Shown: piece by piece, positions 31,203 to 41,187 of the stretch
Layout of the letters: each line of letters opens with the position of its first letter
Numbering within the stretch: the stretch's first letter is position 1
Position numbers and translations under genes: made by a program
The notes under the pieces: generated by a model
Told to the model about the DNA's origin: nothing
Seen by the model: only the letters and a program-made list of their open reading frames with translations
Database searches by the model: none
Source of the DNA: JABCPO02 sp963542845
GTDB lineage: Bacteria; Bacillota; Clostridia; TANB77; CAG-508
Length of the DNA: 64,000 bases
Direction: 5' to 3'
Assembly: GCA_963542845.1 (NCBI GenBank)
Contig: CAUTZA010000002.1
Location: 1 to 64,000 of the forward strand

Positions 31203-31219
31203 ATACATATAATAAGAAT

Positions 31220-31296
31220 GTTCCTATAGCTCAGCAGGATAGAGCACTCGCCTCCTAAGCGAGGGGTCGGAAGTTCGAATCTTCTTAGGAACGCCA
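31220..31296 (+). tRNA. tRNA-Arg(CCU)
   Basis: Acceptor GTTCCTA/TAGGAAC, D-arm, anticodon stem CTCGC/GCGAG with loop CTCCTAA (anticodon CCT, reads AGG), T-loop TTCGAAT, encoded CCA. The anticodon loop is a normal seven bases. It decodes AGG, so it does not explain CGG reading. Confidence 0.95.
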
Positions 31297-31433
31297 ATTT
31301 AAATGTATTTAAAGAGATATGCAGAGAAATATTCTTTGTATATCTCTTTTATTTCGTTACTGTATCAAGTTTTAAATATAATATAAATAATGATTATAAA
31401 GTGGTAAAATTGGAAATAAGAAAGAAGGAATAT

Positions 31434-34400
31434 ATGGGAAATAATAATTTAGAAGGAAAACAGTCATTTAGTGAATACTTAAAAATGAGAAAAAATAAAA
31501 TGATTATTCCAGCAATCATTTTGGGAGTATCTTTTTTTAGTTTTTCAAAGCTTAACATGCAACAAGACATGATAAAGACAACACGTTCTAATATGATAGC
31601 AGCAAAGATTTCACAATTTGCAAATAATGAATACATAATAAGAACAAATACAAATGATATGTATGGATTTCATAGAGCAGATGGAAATGATTATTTAATA
31701 GGAAGTGCGGATATATTCTTAAGAGATGCTAATGGGATAAGGGTAAAACCAAAAGAAGTAAAAATATATGCAGAAAAAGATGGTAAAAAGACATATTTTA
31801 ATGTATATAATGATAGATATGACTATGAACTATTACTAAACAATGTAGAACAAGGTGAGTATACAATCTATGCAGAAGCAACAGCAAATAATGGTAAAAT
31901 ATATAATGAAAAACTATGGATAGGTGGACACTTAAGAAGAAATATAACAGTTTCAGGAATGCAAGGTGAGTATAGGATAGATGAAGGAAAGATAATAGTA
32001 AAGAAAAAAGAAACAAATTATATTATAAGAACAAATACAAATAGTATGTATGGATTTCATAGAGCAGATGGAAACGATTATGTAATAGGAACAGCAGATA
32101 TATTCTTAAGTGATGACAGTGGAAACAGAGTAAAACCAAAAGAAGTAAAAATATATGCAGAAAAAGATGGAAAGAAAATATATTTTAATGTATATAATGA
32201 TAGATATGATTTCGAACTATTATTAAATAATGTAGACGCAGGAGAATACACAATTTATGCAGAAGCAACAGCAAATAATGGTAAAACATATAGTGAAAAA
32301 CTATGGATAGGTGGACACTTAAGAAAGAATATAACAGTATCTGGAATGCAAACAGAAACAAGAGTAGAAGAAGGAAGAATAATCTTAAAGAAAAAAGGAG
32401 AACCTAATTATATAATAAGAACAAATACAAATAGTATGTATGGATTTCATAGAGCAGATGGAAATGACTACATAATAGGAACAGCAGATATATTTTTAAA
32501 TGATGATAATGGAAACAGGGTAAAACCAAAAGAAGTCAAGATATATGCAGAAAAGGCAGGAAATAAGACATATTTTAATGTATATAATGATAGATATGAC
32601 TTTGAATTATTACTAAATAATGTAGAAGCTGGAGAATATACAATCTATGCAGAAGCAACAGAAAATAATGGTAAAACATACAAAGAAAAACTATGGATAG
32701 GTGGGCATTTAAGAAGAAACATAACAGTATCAGGAATGCAAACAGAAGCAAGAGTAGATGAAGGAAAGATAATAGTTAAGACACAACAAAAGACACAACC
32801 AAAGCCTATACTAAAACTAGATAAAACTAACTTAAATAACAAACTTAAGGAAGTAGAAAATTTAATAAAGGTAAGAGAATTAACAGAAGCTTTAAAGAAG
32901 GATAAAACAGAAGATAGTATAAGAAAATACAATGAAGAATATACTAAGATAGTAAACAACTTAAATTCAGTTAAGATAAATATATCTAAACTTGGAGAAG
33001 AAAAGATACAAGAAAACGAAACTAAGTTGAATAATTATATGAGAAATTTAGATAACATAAAAAATTCTTTAAATGGCTTAAATAATATATTAAAAGTAAA
33101 AGAACAACCTATACAAAAATTGGATAAAACTAACTTAAATAACAAATTTAAAGAAGTAGAAGAGTTAGTAAAGGCAAAAGAATTAACAGAAGCTTTAAAG
33201 AAGGATAAAACAGAAGATAGCATAAGAAAGTATAATGAAGAATATATAAAAGTTATAGCTAAAGTAAATTCAGTAAAAGTTAACATATCAAAATTAGGTG
33301 AAGATAAAACGGTAGAAAATGAAGCAAAATTAAATCAATACATAAATGAATTAAATGGTATTAAAAATGGATTAGGAAGTTTTGATAGTATACTAAAAGT
33401 GAAACCAAAGCCTATACAAAAATTGGATAAAACTAACTTAAATAACAAATTTAAGGAAGTAGAAAATTTAGTAAAGGTAAGAGAATTAACAGAAGCTTTA
33501 AAGAAGGATAAAACAGAAGATAGTATAAGAAAATACAATGAAGAATATACTAAGATAGTAAACAACTTAAATTCAGTTAAGATAAATATATCTAAACTTG
33601 GAGAAGAAAAGATACAAGAAAACGAAACTAAGTTGAATAATTATATGAGAAATTTAGATAACATAAAAAATTCTTTAAATGGCTTAAATAATATATTAAA
33701 AGTAAAAGAACAACCTATACAAAAATTGGATAAAACTAACTTAAATAACAAATTTAAAGAAGTAGAAGAGTTAGTAAAGGCAAAAGAATTAACAGAAGCT
33801 TTAAAGAAGGATAAAACAGAAGATAGCATAAGAAAGTATAATGAAGAATATATAAAAGTTATAGCTAAAGTAAATTCAGTAAAAGTTAACATATCAAAAT
33901 TAGGTGAAGATAAAACGGTAGAAAATGAAGCAAAATTAAATCAGTACATAAATGAATTAGAAAATATTAAAAATAGTTTAAATACATTTAATAATATTTT
34001 AAAAGAAAAAGAAGTAGTAATAGAAAAAAAAGTTGAGTTTAACAATGTTTCTTCAATAAAATTATTCCAAAATTCACCATATGGAGAAGCGTGGGTAACA
34101 ATATTAGAAGAAGTACCAGCTAATGTAAGTGATTATTTTATAAAAGTGGAATCAAATAATTATAGACCTATAATTTTAGGAGTTAAAAAAATAGAAAAAG
34201 TTGGGAATAAGTATAAGATATTTGCAGAAAATGATATTGAATATATTTTAGGAGAAAATGAAACTAGAAATAAGGATATAACAAAAGTTACAGGCTATGA
34301 TAATAGTAAAGCTAATATATATAAAAATATATTTAAATTGATCCCATACTATAATTTAGAAAAAGTTATAGAATTAGGAAATAAGGTTGATAATTCAAGT

Positions 34401-36844
34401 GTTTTAAATACTAAGACAATAATTAAAACAATACCATTAAAAGATAAAGAAGTTTCATCTTCAGAGGAAACAAGAAATGGATTATCAAACAAGGTGATGA
34501 TAAAGTTTGCGGATAATACAGTAGAATATTATACTTTAGAAAATTTAGCTAAATTTAAAGAATTTAAAGAATATAATATTAACATATTAGGAGCTAAGGT
34601 ACTATATACACCAGAATTAGGTATAGAAAATGCTAAGACAAAACAAGTTGTAGATTCTATTAAAAATGATTTTAAGACAATAAAATTTTATGAAGATAAA
34701 AAGATTTGGGAAATTTTAGATCCAAGAATAAAAGCGTTGGATAAAATAAAAAAGAGAATAGAAATGAAGAAACAACTTGGAAGAGAAGTTTCGGAAGAAG
34801 AATTATTAAAAGAATTACAAAAAATAACATTAGAAAAGATGTCATATAAGGATTCTTTTGAAAATGTTCAAAGAAATATTGATGATATATTAAATACAAT
34901 ATTAATAAACAATAAAAATATAGTTTCAAACAATGTTTCTTTAGAAAGTGTTAAGAAAAAATTAACAGATAATAAGGAAAAAGTATTATTAGGACTTACA
35001 TATATAGATAGGTTATATAATTTAAAATATTCTAATATTAATTTAAAGAACCTAATAATATATTATCCAGAATTTTTTGGGAAGAAAGTTGATATAATAG
35101 ATTTCTTAATAATGTTAGGAAGTATGAATCATATAGAATACAAACTAAATGCAACTCCTGAAACATTTAGAAAAAAATTTAATTATATATTTAAAGAACA
35201 AACAATTCCAGAGTTCTTAGAAAATAATAAGAATATGTTTGATCCAAGTTTAAGCATTAATGATTGGTTTAAAAAATCATCAAATGCATATATAGTAGAA
35301 CAAAAATCAGAATATAATGGAGAGTTGGATTATTTAGTATATAATAAATTAAAGAAAAATTCAGAACAAAAATACTTATTACCATTATTAAATGTTTCAG
35401 AAAATTCAGTATATGTAATTACTACGGTAACAACAACAACATTTGGACTTGTTGATACCTACGTAGATAGGGATGGAACAGCTGAAGAAAGACAAGTACA
35501 ATTCAAGGAATTTGAAACTAAACTTAAAGAAACAGCTAAGAGACAAGGAACTTTCTTAGATTTCTGGTTTAGAATAGCAAATAAGGATACACATCATAAT
35601 CTTATATCAAATAGGATAGTGTTGGATTCGTTGAGAATATATAATAAGAATCCGTATATTAATGCAAGAGAAACATGGTCTAAGGAATATGGAGAAAAGG
35701 TTGCAAAAGGTATATCAGAGTTAATAGTTCCATTTGATTTTTATAGAGAATTCTTTGTGGCAGATGGTGAAGCGAATGGACTTCGGTGTAAATATGTTCC
35801 TTGCAAAAGCACTAGATAATAGAGGACTTACAACATATTCACACGAACTTACACACTTATTCGATAGAACAGTTATATTAAATAATAATGGAAGGAGAGA
35901 TGGAGTAGGTGGAGAATTCTATGCAAGAGGAATTTATGAAACTTATGAAGCAGTAAATGAAAGTATATTAAACTTAAATCTTATCTTTAATGAAAAAGGA
36001 AAAGATGGCTATAGAAATACTGACCCTAATAGATTTACAAAGGAAGAAGATTTGAAAAAATATATGGGAGGAGTATTTGATGTATTATATACTTTAGATT
36101 ACCTAGAAGCCAAGGAAGTATTGAAAAAAGATGTTAATCTTAAAAAAGAATATTTTAATAAGATTGAACAAAAAGAAGATGGAAGAAATGCGGATACAGG
36201 AAAGCATACAATAGATATATTTAAAAATATAGACATTAATATTGCTAATAATTTGCATAGTATAAGTGATTTAATAAACAATGATTTAGTAGTATCTAGA
36301 TATGCATTCCAAGGAATAAGCACAACTGGGGAGGCTAGAACAAATGGATATTACATTATAGATATGTTTAGACCTATATTTGCAGGAATTCAAAATAATA
36401 ATGGAGCTTCTCGGAGATATAACAATGAGAAGAACATTATATGAACTATTAGCAGAATTTGGGTACAAAGATGGTATGGTTCCATATATATCAAATATGT
36501 ATAAAGATGAAGCGAAAAATAGTGGACAAAAATTATCAGATACATATATTTTAAATAAGATATTTAAAGGAAAATATGCTAGTCTTAAAGAATTTAAGAA
36601 TAAAATGTTTGAAAGACGTATAAATAATCTAGGAAATTTAAAAGAAATAGAAATTCAATTAGATGGAAAGACTATTAGAATTAATGGTGCAAAACTCGAA
36701 GAATTAATGAGAGATGCAGTGAACAAAGATTTAGAATTGATCAAACAAAATAAAAAAGCAAAATATGTTGATGATTTAAAGAAGGTTGTATATAAAAAAT
36801 ATTTTAATATAACAGATGAATTTAGAGGAAGTATATATAGATAA
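31434..36844 (+). CDS. giant M26-like zinc metalloprotease with repeats, two +1 frameshifts
   Basis: About 1,802 residues after recoding; ATG at 31434 follows AGAAGGA. Order: a membrane/signal segment (about 24-40); three repeats of about 130 residues beginning YIIRTNTN and containing GFHRADGNDY, like GBS Bsp-type surface repeats; four 101-residue helical repeats beginning LDKTNLNNK; a long middle region; and a C-terminal peptidase with HELTH (1470-1474), then GGEFYARG, as in IgA1-protease/Zmp family M26. CGG at 35784 (Gly1451) lies 19 codons before the zinc motif, so only frameshifted product has a protease domain. CGG at 36412 (Gly1660) is needed for the last 140 residues. Target unknown; an extracellular protease or adhesin is inferred. 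Confidence 0.85.
31635..32800 (+). repeat. three tandem 387-390 bp coding repeats
   Basis: Units begin at about 31635, 32022 and 32412 and encode near-identical blocks starting IIRTNTN and ending with GGHLR.NITVSGMQ. Confidence 0.9.
32814..34026 (+). repeat. four exact-period 303 bp coding repeats (606 bp higher-order unit)
   Basis: The shared start ATAAAACTAACTTAAATAAC occurs at 32821, 33124, 33427 and 33730, exactly 303 bases apart. Units 1 and 3 are almost identical to each other, as are 2 and 4, so a two-unit block has been duplicated. Confidence 0.92.
35784..35786 (+). other. CGG +1 frameshift site 1 in M26-like protease
   Basis: Codons CTT CGG T; the slip gives GGT (Gly1451), opening the frame that carries HELTH. 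Confidence 0.9.
36412..36414 (+). other. CGG +1 frameshift site 2 in M26-like protease
   Basis: Codons TCT CGG A; the slip gives GGA (Gly1660), joining NNNGAS to GDITMRRTLYELL. Confidence 0.88.
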
Positions 36845-36864
36845 TAGAAAGATTAGATATAAGT

Positions 36865-36897
36865 AAAAAACATAAGGAATTTATCCTTATGTTTTTT
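36865..36897. terminator. bidirectional terminator between protease gene and gyrA
   Basis: AAAAAACATAAGGA pairs with TCCTTATGTTTTTT around a short loop, with A and T runs on both sides; it serves both convergent genes. Confidence 0.85.
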
Positions 36898-36921
36898 CAT
36901 TGCTTGTAGTAATTGTTACAA

Positions 36922-39393
36922 TTATTGTTGTATTTCTTCCTCATCAGATTCAGTATCTTCGCTTTCTATTGTTTCAATACTTACAACTTTTGAATTATCA
37001 GTTGTTTTAATTAGAGTAACACCTTGTGTAGCCCTACTTAATATACTAATTGAATCTACTTTTATACGAATGATAGTACCTTCATTAGTTATAAGCATTA
37101 GATCTTCAGTTCCATTTACAATCTTAGTACCTACAAGACTTCCTGTTTTCTTAGTTATATTATATGTAAGTACTCCTGTGCCTCCACGTTTTTGAATTCT
37201 GTATTCTTCTAGTTCTGTACGTTTTCCGAATCCAGATTCAGTAATTGCAAGAAGTGCATTATTTTTTACATCTGAGTATGTATCCATACCTATAACTGTA
37301 TCATCTTGTAATAACTTAATCCCAATAACACCTTGTGATGATCTTCCAGTTTCACGTACATCTGTTTCTTCAAATGTTATAGCTTTACCATTTCTAGTTA
37401 CTAATATTATTTTAGAGTTTCCAGTTGTAAGTTTGACGTCTATAAGATTATCGTTTTCTTTTAAGTTTATTGCGATAATACCAGATTTTCTTACTGCTGA
37501 ATATTCAGAAAGTTTAGTTTTCTTAATCATACCTAAAGTTGTAGACATTAATAAATAGTAATTGTCTTCAAATTTATCAATAGGCATTATAACTTCAACT
37601 TTTTCTCCTGAATCAAGTGGAAGTAAGTTTATAATAGCTGTTCCTTTAGCTATACGACTAGCTTCTGGGATATCATATCCTTTTAGCTGATATACTTTAC
37701 CTTTGTTTGTAAAGAATAGTATGTTATCATGTGTCGATGCTGTAAATAATTCTTTAACAAAATCTTCATCACGTGTAGCCATTCCAGTTATTCCTTTACC
37801 ACCACGGTGTTGAGACTTATATGTACTTGCAGGCATTCTCTTTATATAACCTAAGTGAGTTAAGGCTATTACAGATTGTTCTTCTTTGATTAAATCTTCT
37901 ATAGATATTTCATCTTGATTTGGAATGATTTTAGTTAATCTGTCATTTCCGAATTTTTCTTGAACTTCATTTAATTCTTCTTTAATAATTTGATATTGTT
38001 TTTCATCGCTTGCAAGAATTGCTTTTAACTCAGCTACAATTTGTAGTAATTCATTGTATTCAGCTTCAATTTTTTCGATTTGAAGTCCAGTAAGAGTTTT
38101 TAATCTCATATCTAGGATTGCTTGTGCTTGTATATCTGTTAAATCAAAACGTTTCATTAAACGTTCTTTTGCATCATCATATGCACTTCTTATTATTCTA
38201 ATAACTTCATCAATGTTTTCTATAGCTATACGAAGTCCTTCTAAGATATGAAGTCTTGCTTCTGCTTTCTTAAGATCAAATTTAGATCTTCTGATGATAA
38301 CTTCTTTTCTATGTGAAACAAATATTTCAATAGAATCTTTTAAGTTTAAAATCTTAGGTTGATTGTTTACTAAAGCAAGATTTATAACACCAAAAGTTGT
38401 TTGAAGTTGAGTATGCTTATATAATAAGTTCAGAATTAATTGCGGATTTGCATCTCTTTTTAATTCTATAGTTACACGAACAGATGCATCTCTATCAGAT
38501 TCATCTCTAATATCTGAAATACCTTCAACTTTTTTATCTTTAACAAGTTCTGCTATATTTTCAATTAATTTTGCTTTATTTACTTGGTATGGAAGAGATG
38601 AAATTATAATTCTTTGTTTTGAGTTAGTTACTTGTTCAATAGAAGTCTCACCACGCATTAAAAGTTTTCCTCTTCCTGTGTTATATGCTTCTTCAATTCC
38701 TGACATTCCAAGTATCATTGCACCTGTTGGAAAATCGGGTCCTTTTATATATTGCATTAATTCTTTAATTGTTATATCTTTATTATCTATATATGCTATA
38801 GTTGCAGCAATTACTTCTCTTAAGTTATGAGGAGGAATATTTGATGCCATACCTACAGCGATACCAGAACCACCATTTACTAAAAGTTGTGGGATTCTAG
38901 TTGGAAGAACAGTTGGTTCTACTAATCTATCATCAAAGTTAGGTCTGAAATCTACTGTTTCTTTTTCTATATCTTCAAGCATTTTTTCAGCTATTTTAGA
39001 CATTCTTACTTCTGTATAACGGTAAGCAGCTGGTGGATCACCGTCTATAGAACCAAAGTTCCCATGTCCATCTATAAGTGTGTGTCTTAGTGAAAAATCT
39101 TGTGCGAATCTAACCATTGCATCATAGATTGAAGAGTCACCATGTGGGTGATAGCTACCTAAAACGTCACCAACAACTTTGGCTGCTTTTACATAACCTT
39201 TTGATGGTAAAATACCTTTTTCATACATAGAATATAATATTCTTCTATGAACGGGCTTTAGACCATCTCTTGCATCTGGAAGAGCACGAGAGATAATAAC
39301 ACTCATAGCATAGTCCATGTATGATTTTTTCATTTCAGAGGCAACAGTTCTTTCTATAATTTTTTCATTTTCTATAATATTTTCATTACTCAT
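36922..39393 (-). CDS. gyrA: DNA gyrase subunit A
   Basis: An 823-residue gyrase subunit. The winged-helix/tower part includes HPHGDSSIYDAMVR (quinolone region) and the catalytic tyrosine in AAYRYTEVRMS; the C-terminal beta-pinwheel has the GyrA box QRRGG-like KRGGTGVL and the TASTHDNILFFTNKG repeats. Frame fully intact. TTC|GGA occurs twice and GAC|GGT once, so the same hexamer TTCGGA that frameshifts elsewhere is read normally when its CGG is out of frame. Unlike most relatives it is separated from gyrB and convergent with the protease gene. Confidence 0.97.
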   Translation of the reverse strand: MSNENIIENEKIIERTVASEMKKSYMDYAMSVIISRALPDARDGLKPVHRRILYSMYEKGILPSKGYVKAAKVVGDVLGSYHPHGDSSIYDAMVRFAQDFSLRHTLIDGHGNFGSIDGDPPAAYRYTEVRMSKIAEKMLEDIEKETVDFRPNFDDRLVEPTVLPTRIPQLLVNGGSGIAVGMASNIPPHNLREVIAATIAYIDNKDITIKELMQYIKGPDFPTGAMILGMSGIEEAYNTGRGKLLMRGETSIEQVTNSKQRIIISSLPYQVNKAKLIENIAELVKDKKVEGISDIRDESDRDASVRVTIELKRDANPQLILNLLYKHTQLQTTFGVINLALVNNQPKILNLKDSIEIFVSHRKEVIIRRSKFDLKKAEARLHILEGLRIAIENIDEVIRIIRSAYDDAKERLMKRFDLTDIQAQAILDMRLKTLTGLQIEKIEAEYNELLQIVAELKAILASDEKQYQIIKEELNEVQEKFGNDRLTKIIPNQDEISIEDLIKEEQSVIALTHLGYIKRMPASTYKSQHRGGKGITGMATRDEDFVKELFTASTHDNILFFTNKGKVYQLKGYDIPEASRIAKGTAIINLLPLDSGEKVEVIMPIDKFEDNYYLLMSTTLGMIKKTKLSEYSAVRKSGIIAINLKENDNLIDVKLTTGNSKIILVTRNGKAITFEETDVRETGRSSQGVIGIKLLQDDTVIGMDTYSDVKNNALLAITESGFGKRTELEEYRIQKRGGTGVLTYNITKKTGSLVGTKIVNGTEDLMLITNEGTIIRIKVDSISILSRATQGVTLIKTTDNSKVVSIETIESEDTESDEEEIQQ

Positions 39394-39425
39394 TATTTTG
39401 CTCTCTTTCTTTTATTTCTAAGGTT

Positions 39426-39454
39426 ATTATATAAAATTAGTATAGTATTTTCAA
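39426..39454 (-). promoter_or_regulatory. gyrA promoter
   Basis: Minus strand: TTGAAA (39449-39454), a 17-base spacer and TATAAT (39426-39431). Confidence 0.75.
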
Positions 39455-39475
39455 GGAATATGGGGAATAATAATA

Positions 39476-40210
39476 TTAATCTAGTTTCATTAATGCACCA
39501 TCAGTTCCTACTGCGAAATCGAAAGAATTATTTTCTTTTATGAAATTATGTAATTCTTCAATTTTTTTAGTTTCTTCAATGATTTTAGAAAATTTTACTA
39601 AATCTTTTGAAAGTTCTGAGATTTTTTCGGTATACTTAGTCATTTTATTAAAATCTCTCTTATCTAATGCATCATACCATTTTTTATTTAACTCATTTAA
39701 TGTATCAAATTTTTTCATTTCTTTTTTTATTTGTGATTCAAGGGAGGAACTAAATTCATTTAAAATAGTAGTCTTTCCTGCTTTTATAATGTGACCTACT
39801 GGTTTTGGAATTGCTCCTGATTTTACGCCAGCATCTATTCCTTTGGAGATCCCTTTTGATACTGTTTTAATAATTCCGCCTTGTTTAGTTGCGGTATTAA
39901 TTTCTTGGATTGTGTTAAAATTCCCAGTAAATATTCCTTTTATGGAATTCTTAAATTCATCCACTTTTTTTATAAGAGTATTTATTCCGTCAGAAAATCC
40001 ATTTTCAAGTATTGAGTCCTTGATATCTAGTACTTGATCTTCAATTAAATCAGGTACCAATGCTTTTATACCAATATCTATACCAAAGTTCAGTGCGTTT
40101 TTAAACATGTCACCTATAAAGTCATTTTGGCTTTTAGATATTTCATTTTTGGAAATATCATTAGTTAATTGTGTGTCTAAATTATTGTTATTAAGTAAAT
40201 CTAAATTCAT
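39476..40210 (-). CDS. unknown protein, last gene of T4SS half-operon
   Basis: I do not recognise this 244-residue protein. Residues 60-160 contain alternating short hydrophobic and glycine segments (GFSDGINTLIKKV, GGIIKTVSKGISKGIDAG), and the last 80 residues are predicted coiled coil. There is no signal peptide. Its ATG overlaps the stop of the gene before it, so it is translated with the T4SS genes and may be a substrate, chaperone or accessory factor (inference only). Out-of-frame CGGs are GGC|GGA and GAC|GGA. Confidence 0.65.
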   Translation of the reverse strand: MNLDLLNNNNLDTQLTNDISKNEISKSQNDFIGDMFKNALNFGIDIGIKALVPDLIEDQVLDIKDSILENGFSDGINTLIKKVDEFKNSIKGIFTGNFNTIQEINTATKQGGIIKTVSKGISKGIDAGVKSGAIPKPVGHIIKAGKTTILNEFSSSLESQIKKEMKKFDTLNELNKKWYDALDKRDFNKMTKYTEKISELSKDLVKFSKIIEETKKIEELHNFIKENNSFDFAVGTDGALMKLD

Positions 40211-41187
40211 ATATCCTCCTTGTCGCTTAAGATTATTTCAATCTTTTTATATTTTTGAATTAAATTAGAAAGTGGTAAATTCATAAGATCATTATTCGTA
40301 AAATTATTTATATGTAGGTTATTAGAGTAATACTCAGTGTCTTCGTTTAATATAATTTTTTCATTTAAGTTCTTATTATATATTTCCATAGTAGTTCTTT
40401 CTTCATTAGTTCCTATTTTTATTTCATAATTTTTATTGTTTTTATTTATTATTTGAGTATTTTTTTCATTTTTATTATTTTTATTATTTTTATAATTTTC
40501 AGTTTTCTTTTCTCTTTCTTGAGACAGCCTATTATATTCCTTTTTTAAATCTTTGAACTTATACACATTTGTAAATTTATTGTTTAAATTATTATTAAAT
40601 CGATTGTAGTTTTTTAATAGATTAGAAAAAGGAGTACTTAAAGTAGCAAAAAAATTATTCAATGAATTTAGAGAAAAGTTATTTGTATTGCTATGAGTAT
40701 TAAGTGTTGCGCTGCCAAGATTTACAAGCTTATTTATTAAATCATCTTCTTTATTAATGTAATTGAAACAAGAGGTATTGTTGTTAGTTAATATGTTATA
40801 TATAAATGTGTGTGTGATATTTGATGTTATAAATATTTTATTGATATCAATTAATTGTAATTTTTCCTGAAGTTCTAAATTTTCCTTATTTAAAAGAATT
40901 ATTATGTCTGTTGAAATATTAGAATCTAAGATCTTTTTTTTAATATTAAGTAAAAATTGAAGAATTTCATAAGATGTTAAATTAGATTTTGCAAATGTTT
41001 CGTAGTAAATAATAAGATGTGAAATATTTGAATTAATTTCTAAAGTTTCGATAATACCTTCAATATATGTGATATCTGGAAGAACTTCTAAATTGGGATA
41101 AGTTTTTAAGTTTTCTATTAAAGAATTATAAATAGCTATATCGTCTATTAAAGTGAGTATTTTAAGATTATTGTATTTATTCTGCAT
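40207..41187 (-). CDS. unknown protein with receiver-like N-terminus, T4SS half-operon
   Basis: A 326-residue protein. The first 125 residues look like an alpha/beta receiver-type fold (ILTLIDD, then a YPNLEVL strand, HLIIYYE, DIIILLNK), without the full set of phosphoacceptor residues. An N/K-rich low-complexity linker follows, then a basic C-terminal third. The start overlaps the VirB4 stop by 11 bases. Similar receiver-like domains occur in pilus and secretion regulators of the CpaE kind, but this is a weak comparison. Confidence 0.6.
   Translation of the reverse strand: MQNKYNNLKILTLIDDIAIYNSLIENLKTYPNLEVLPDITYIEGIIETLEINSNISHLIIYYETFAKSNLTSYEILQFLLNIKKKILDSNISTDIIILLNKENLELQEKLQLIDINKIFITSNITHTFIYNILTNNNTSCFNYINKEDDLINKLVNLGSATLNTHSNTNNFSLNSLNNFFATLSTPFSNLLKNYNRFNNNLNNKFTNVYKFKDLKKEYNRLSQEREKKTENYKNNKNNKNEKNTQIINKNNKNYEIKIGTNEERTTMEIYNKNLNEKIILNEDTEYYSNNLHINNFTNNDLMNLPLSNLIQKYKKIEIILSDKEDI

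Larger units (their letters stand above)
30707..31219. other. gene-free stretch after gyrB
   Basis: Holds the gyrB terminator and the tRNA-Arg promoter. Between them is A-rich sequence with no supported gene. A second short CCGTAG-containing stretch near 31030-31060 could fold (ACAAG/CTTGT), but I cannot assign it. Confidence 0.5.

Noticed and set aside
32814..34026. CRISPR array
   Set aside because: The repeats are long, coding, in frame and without spacers.
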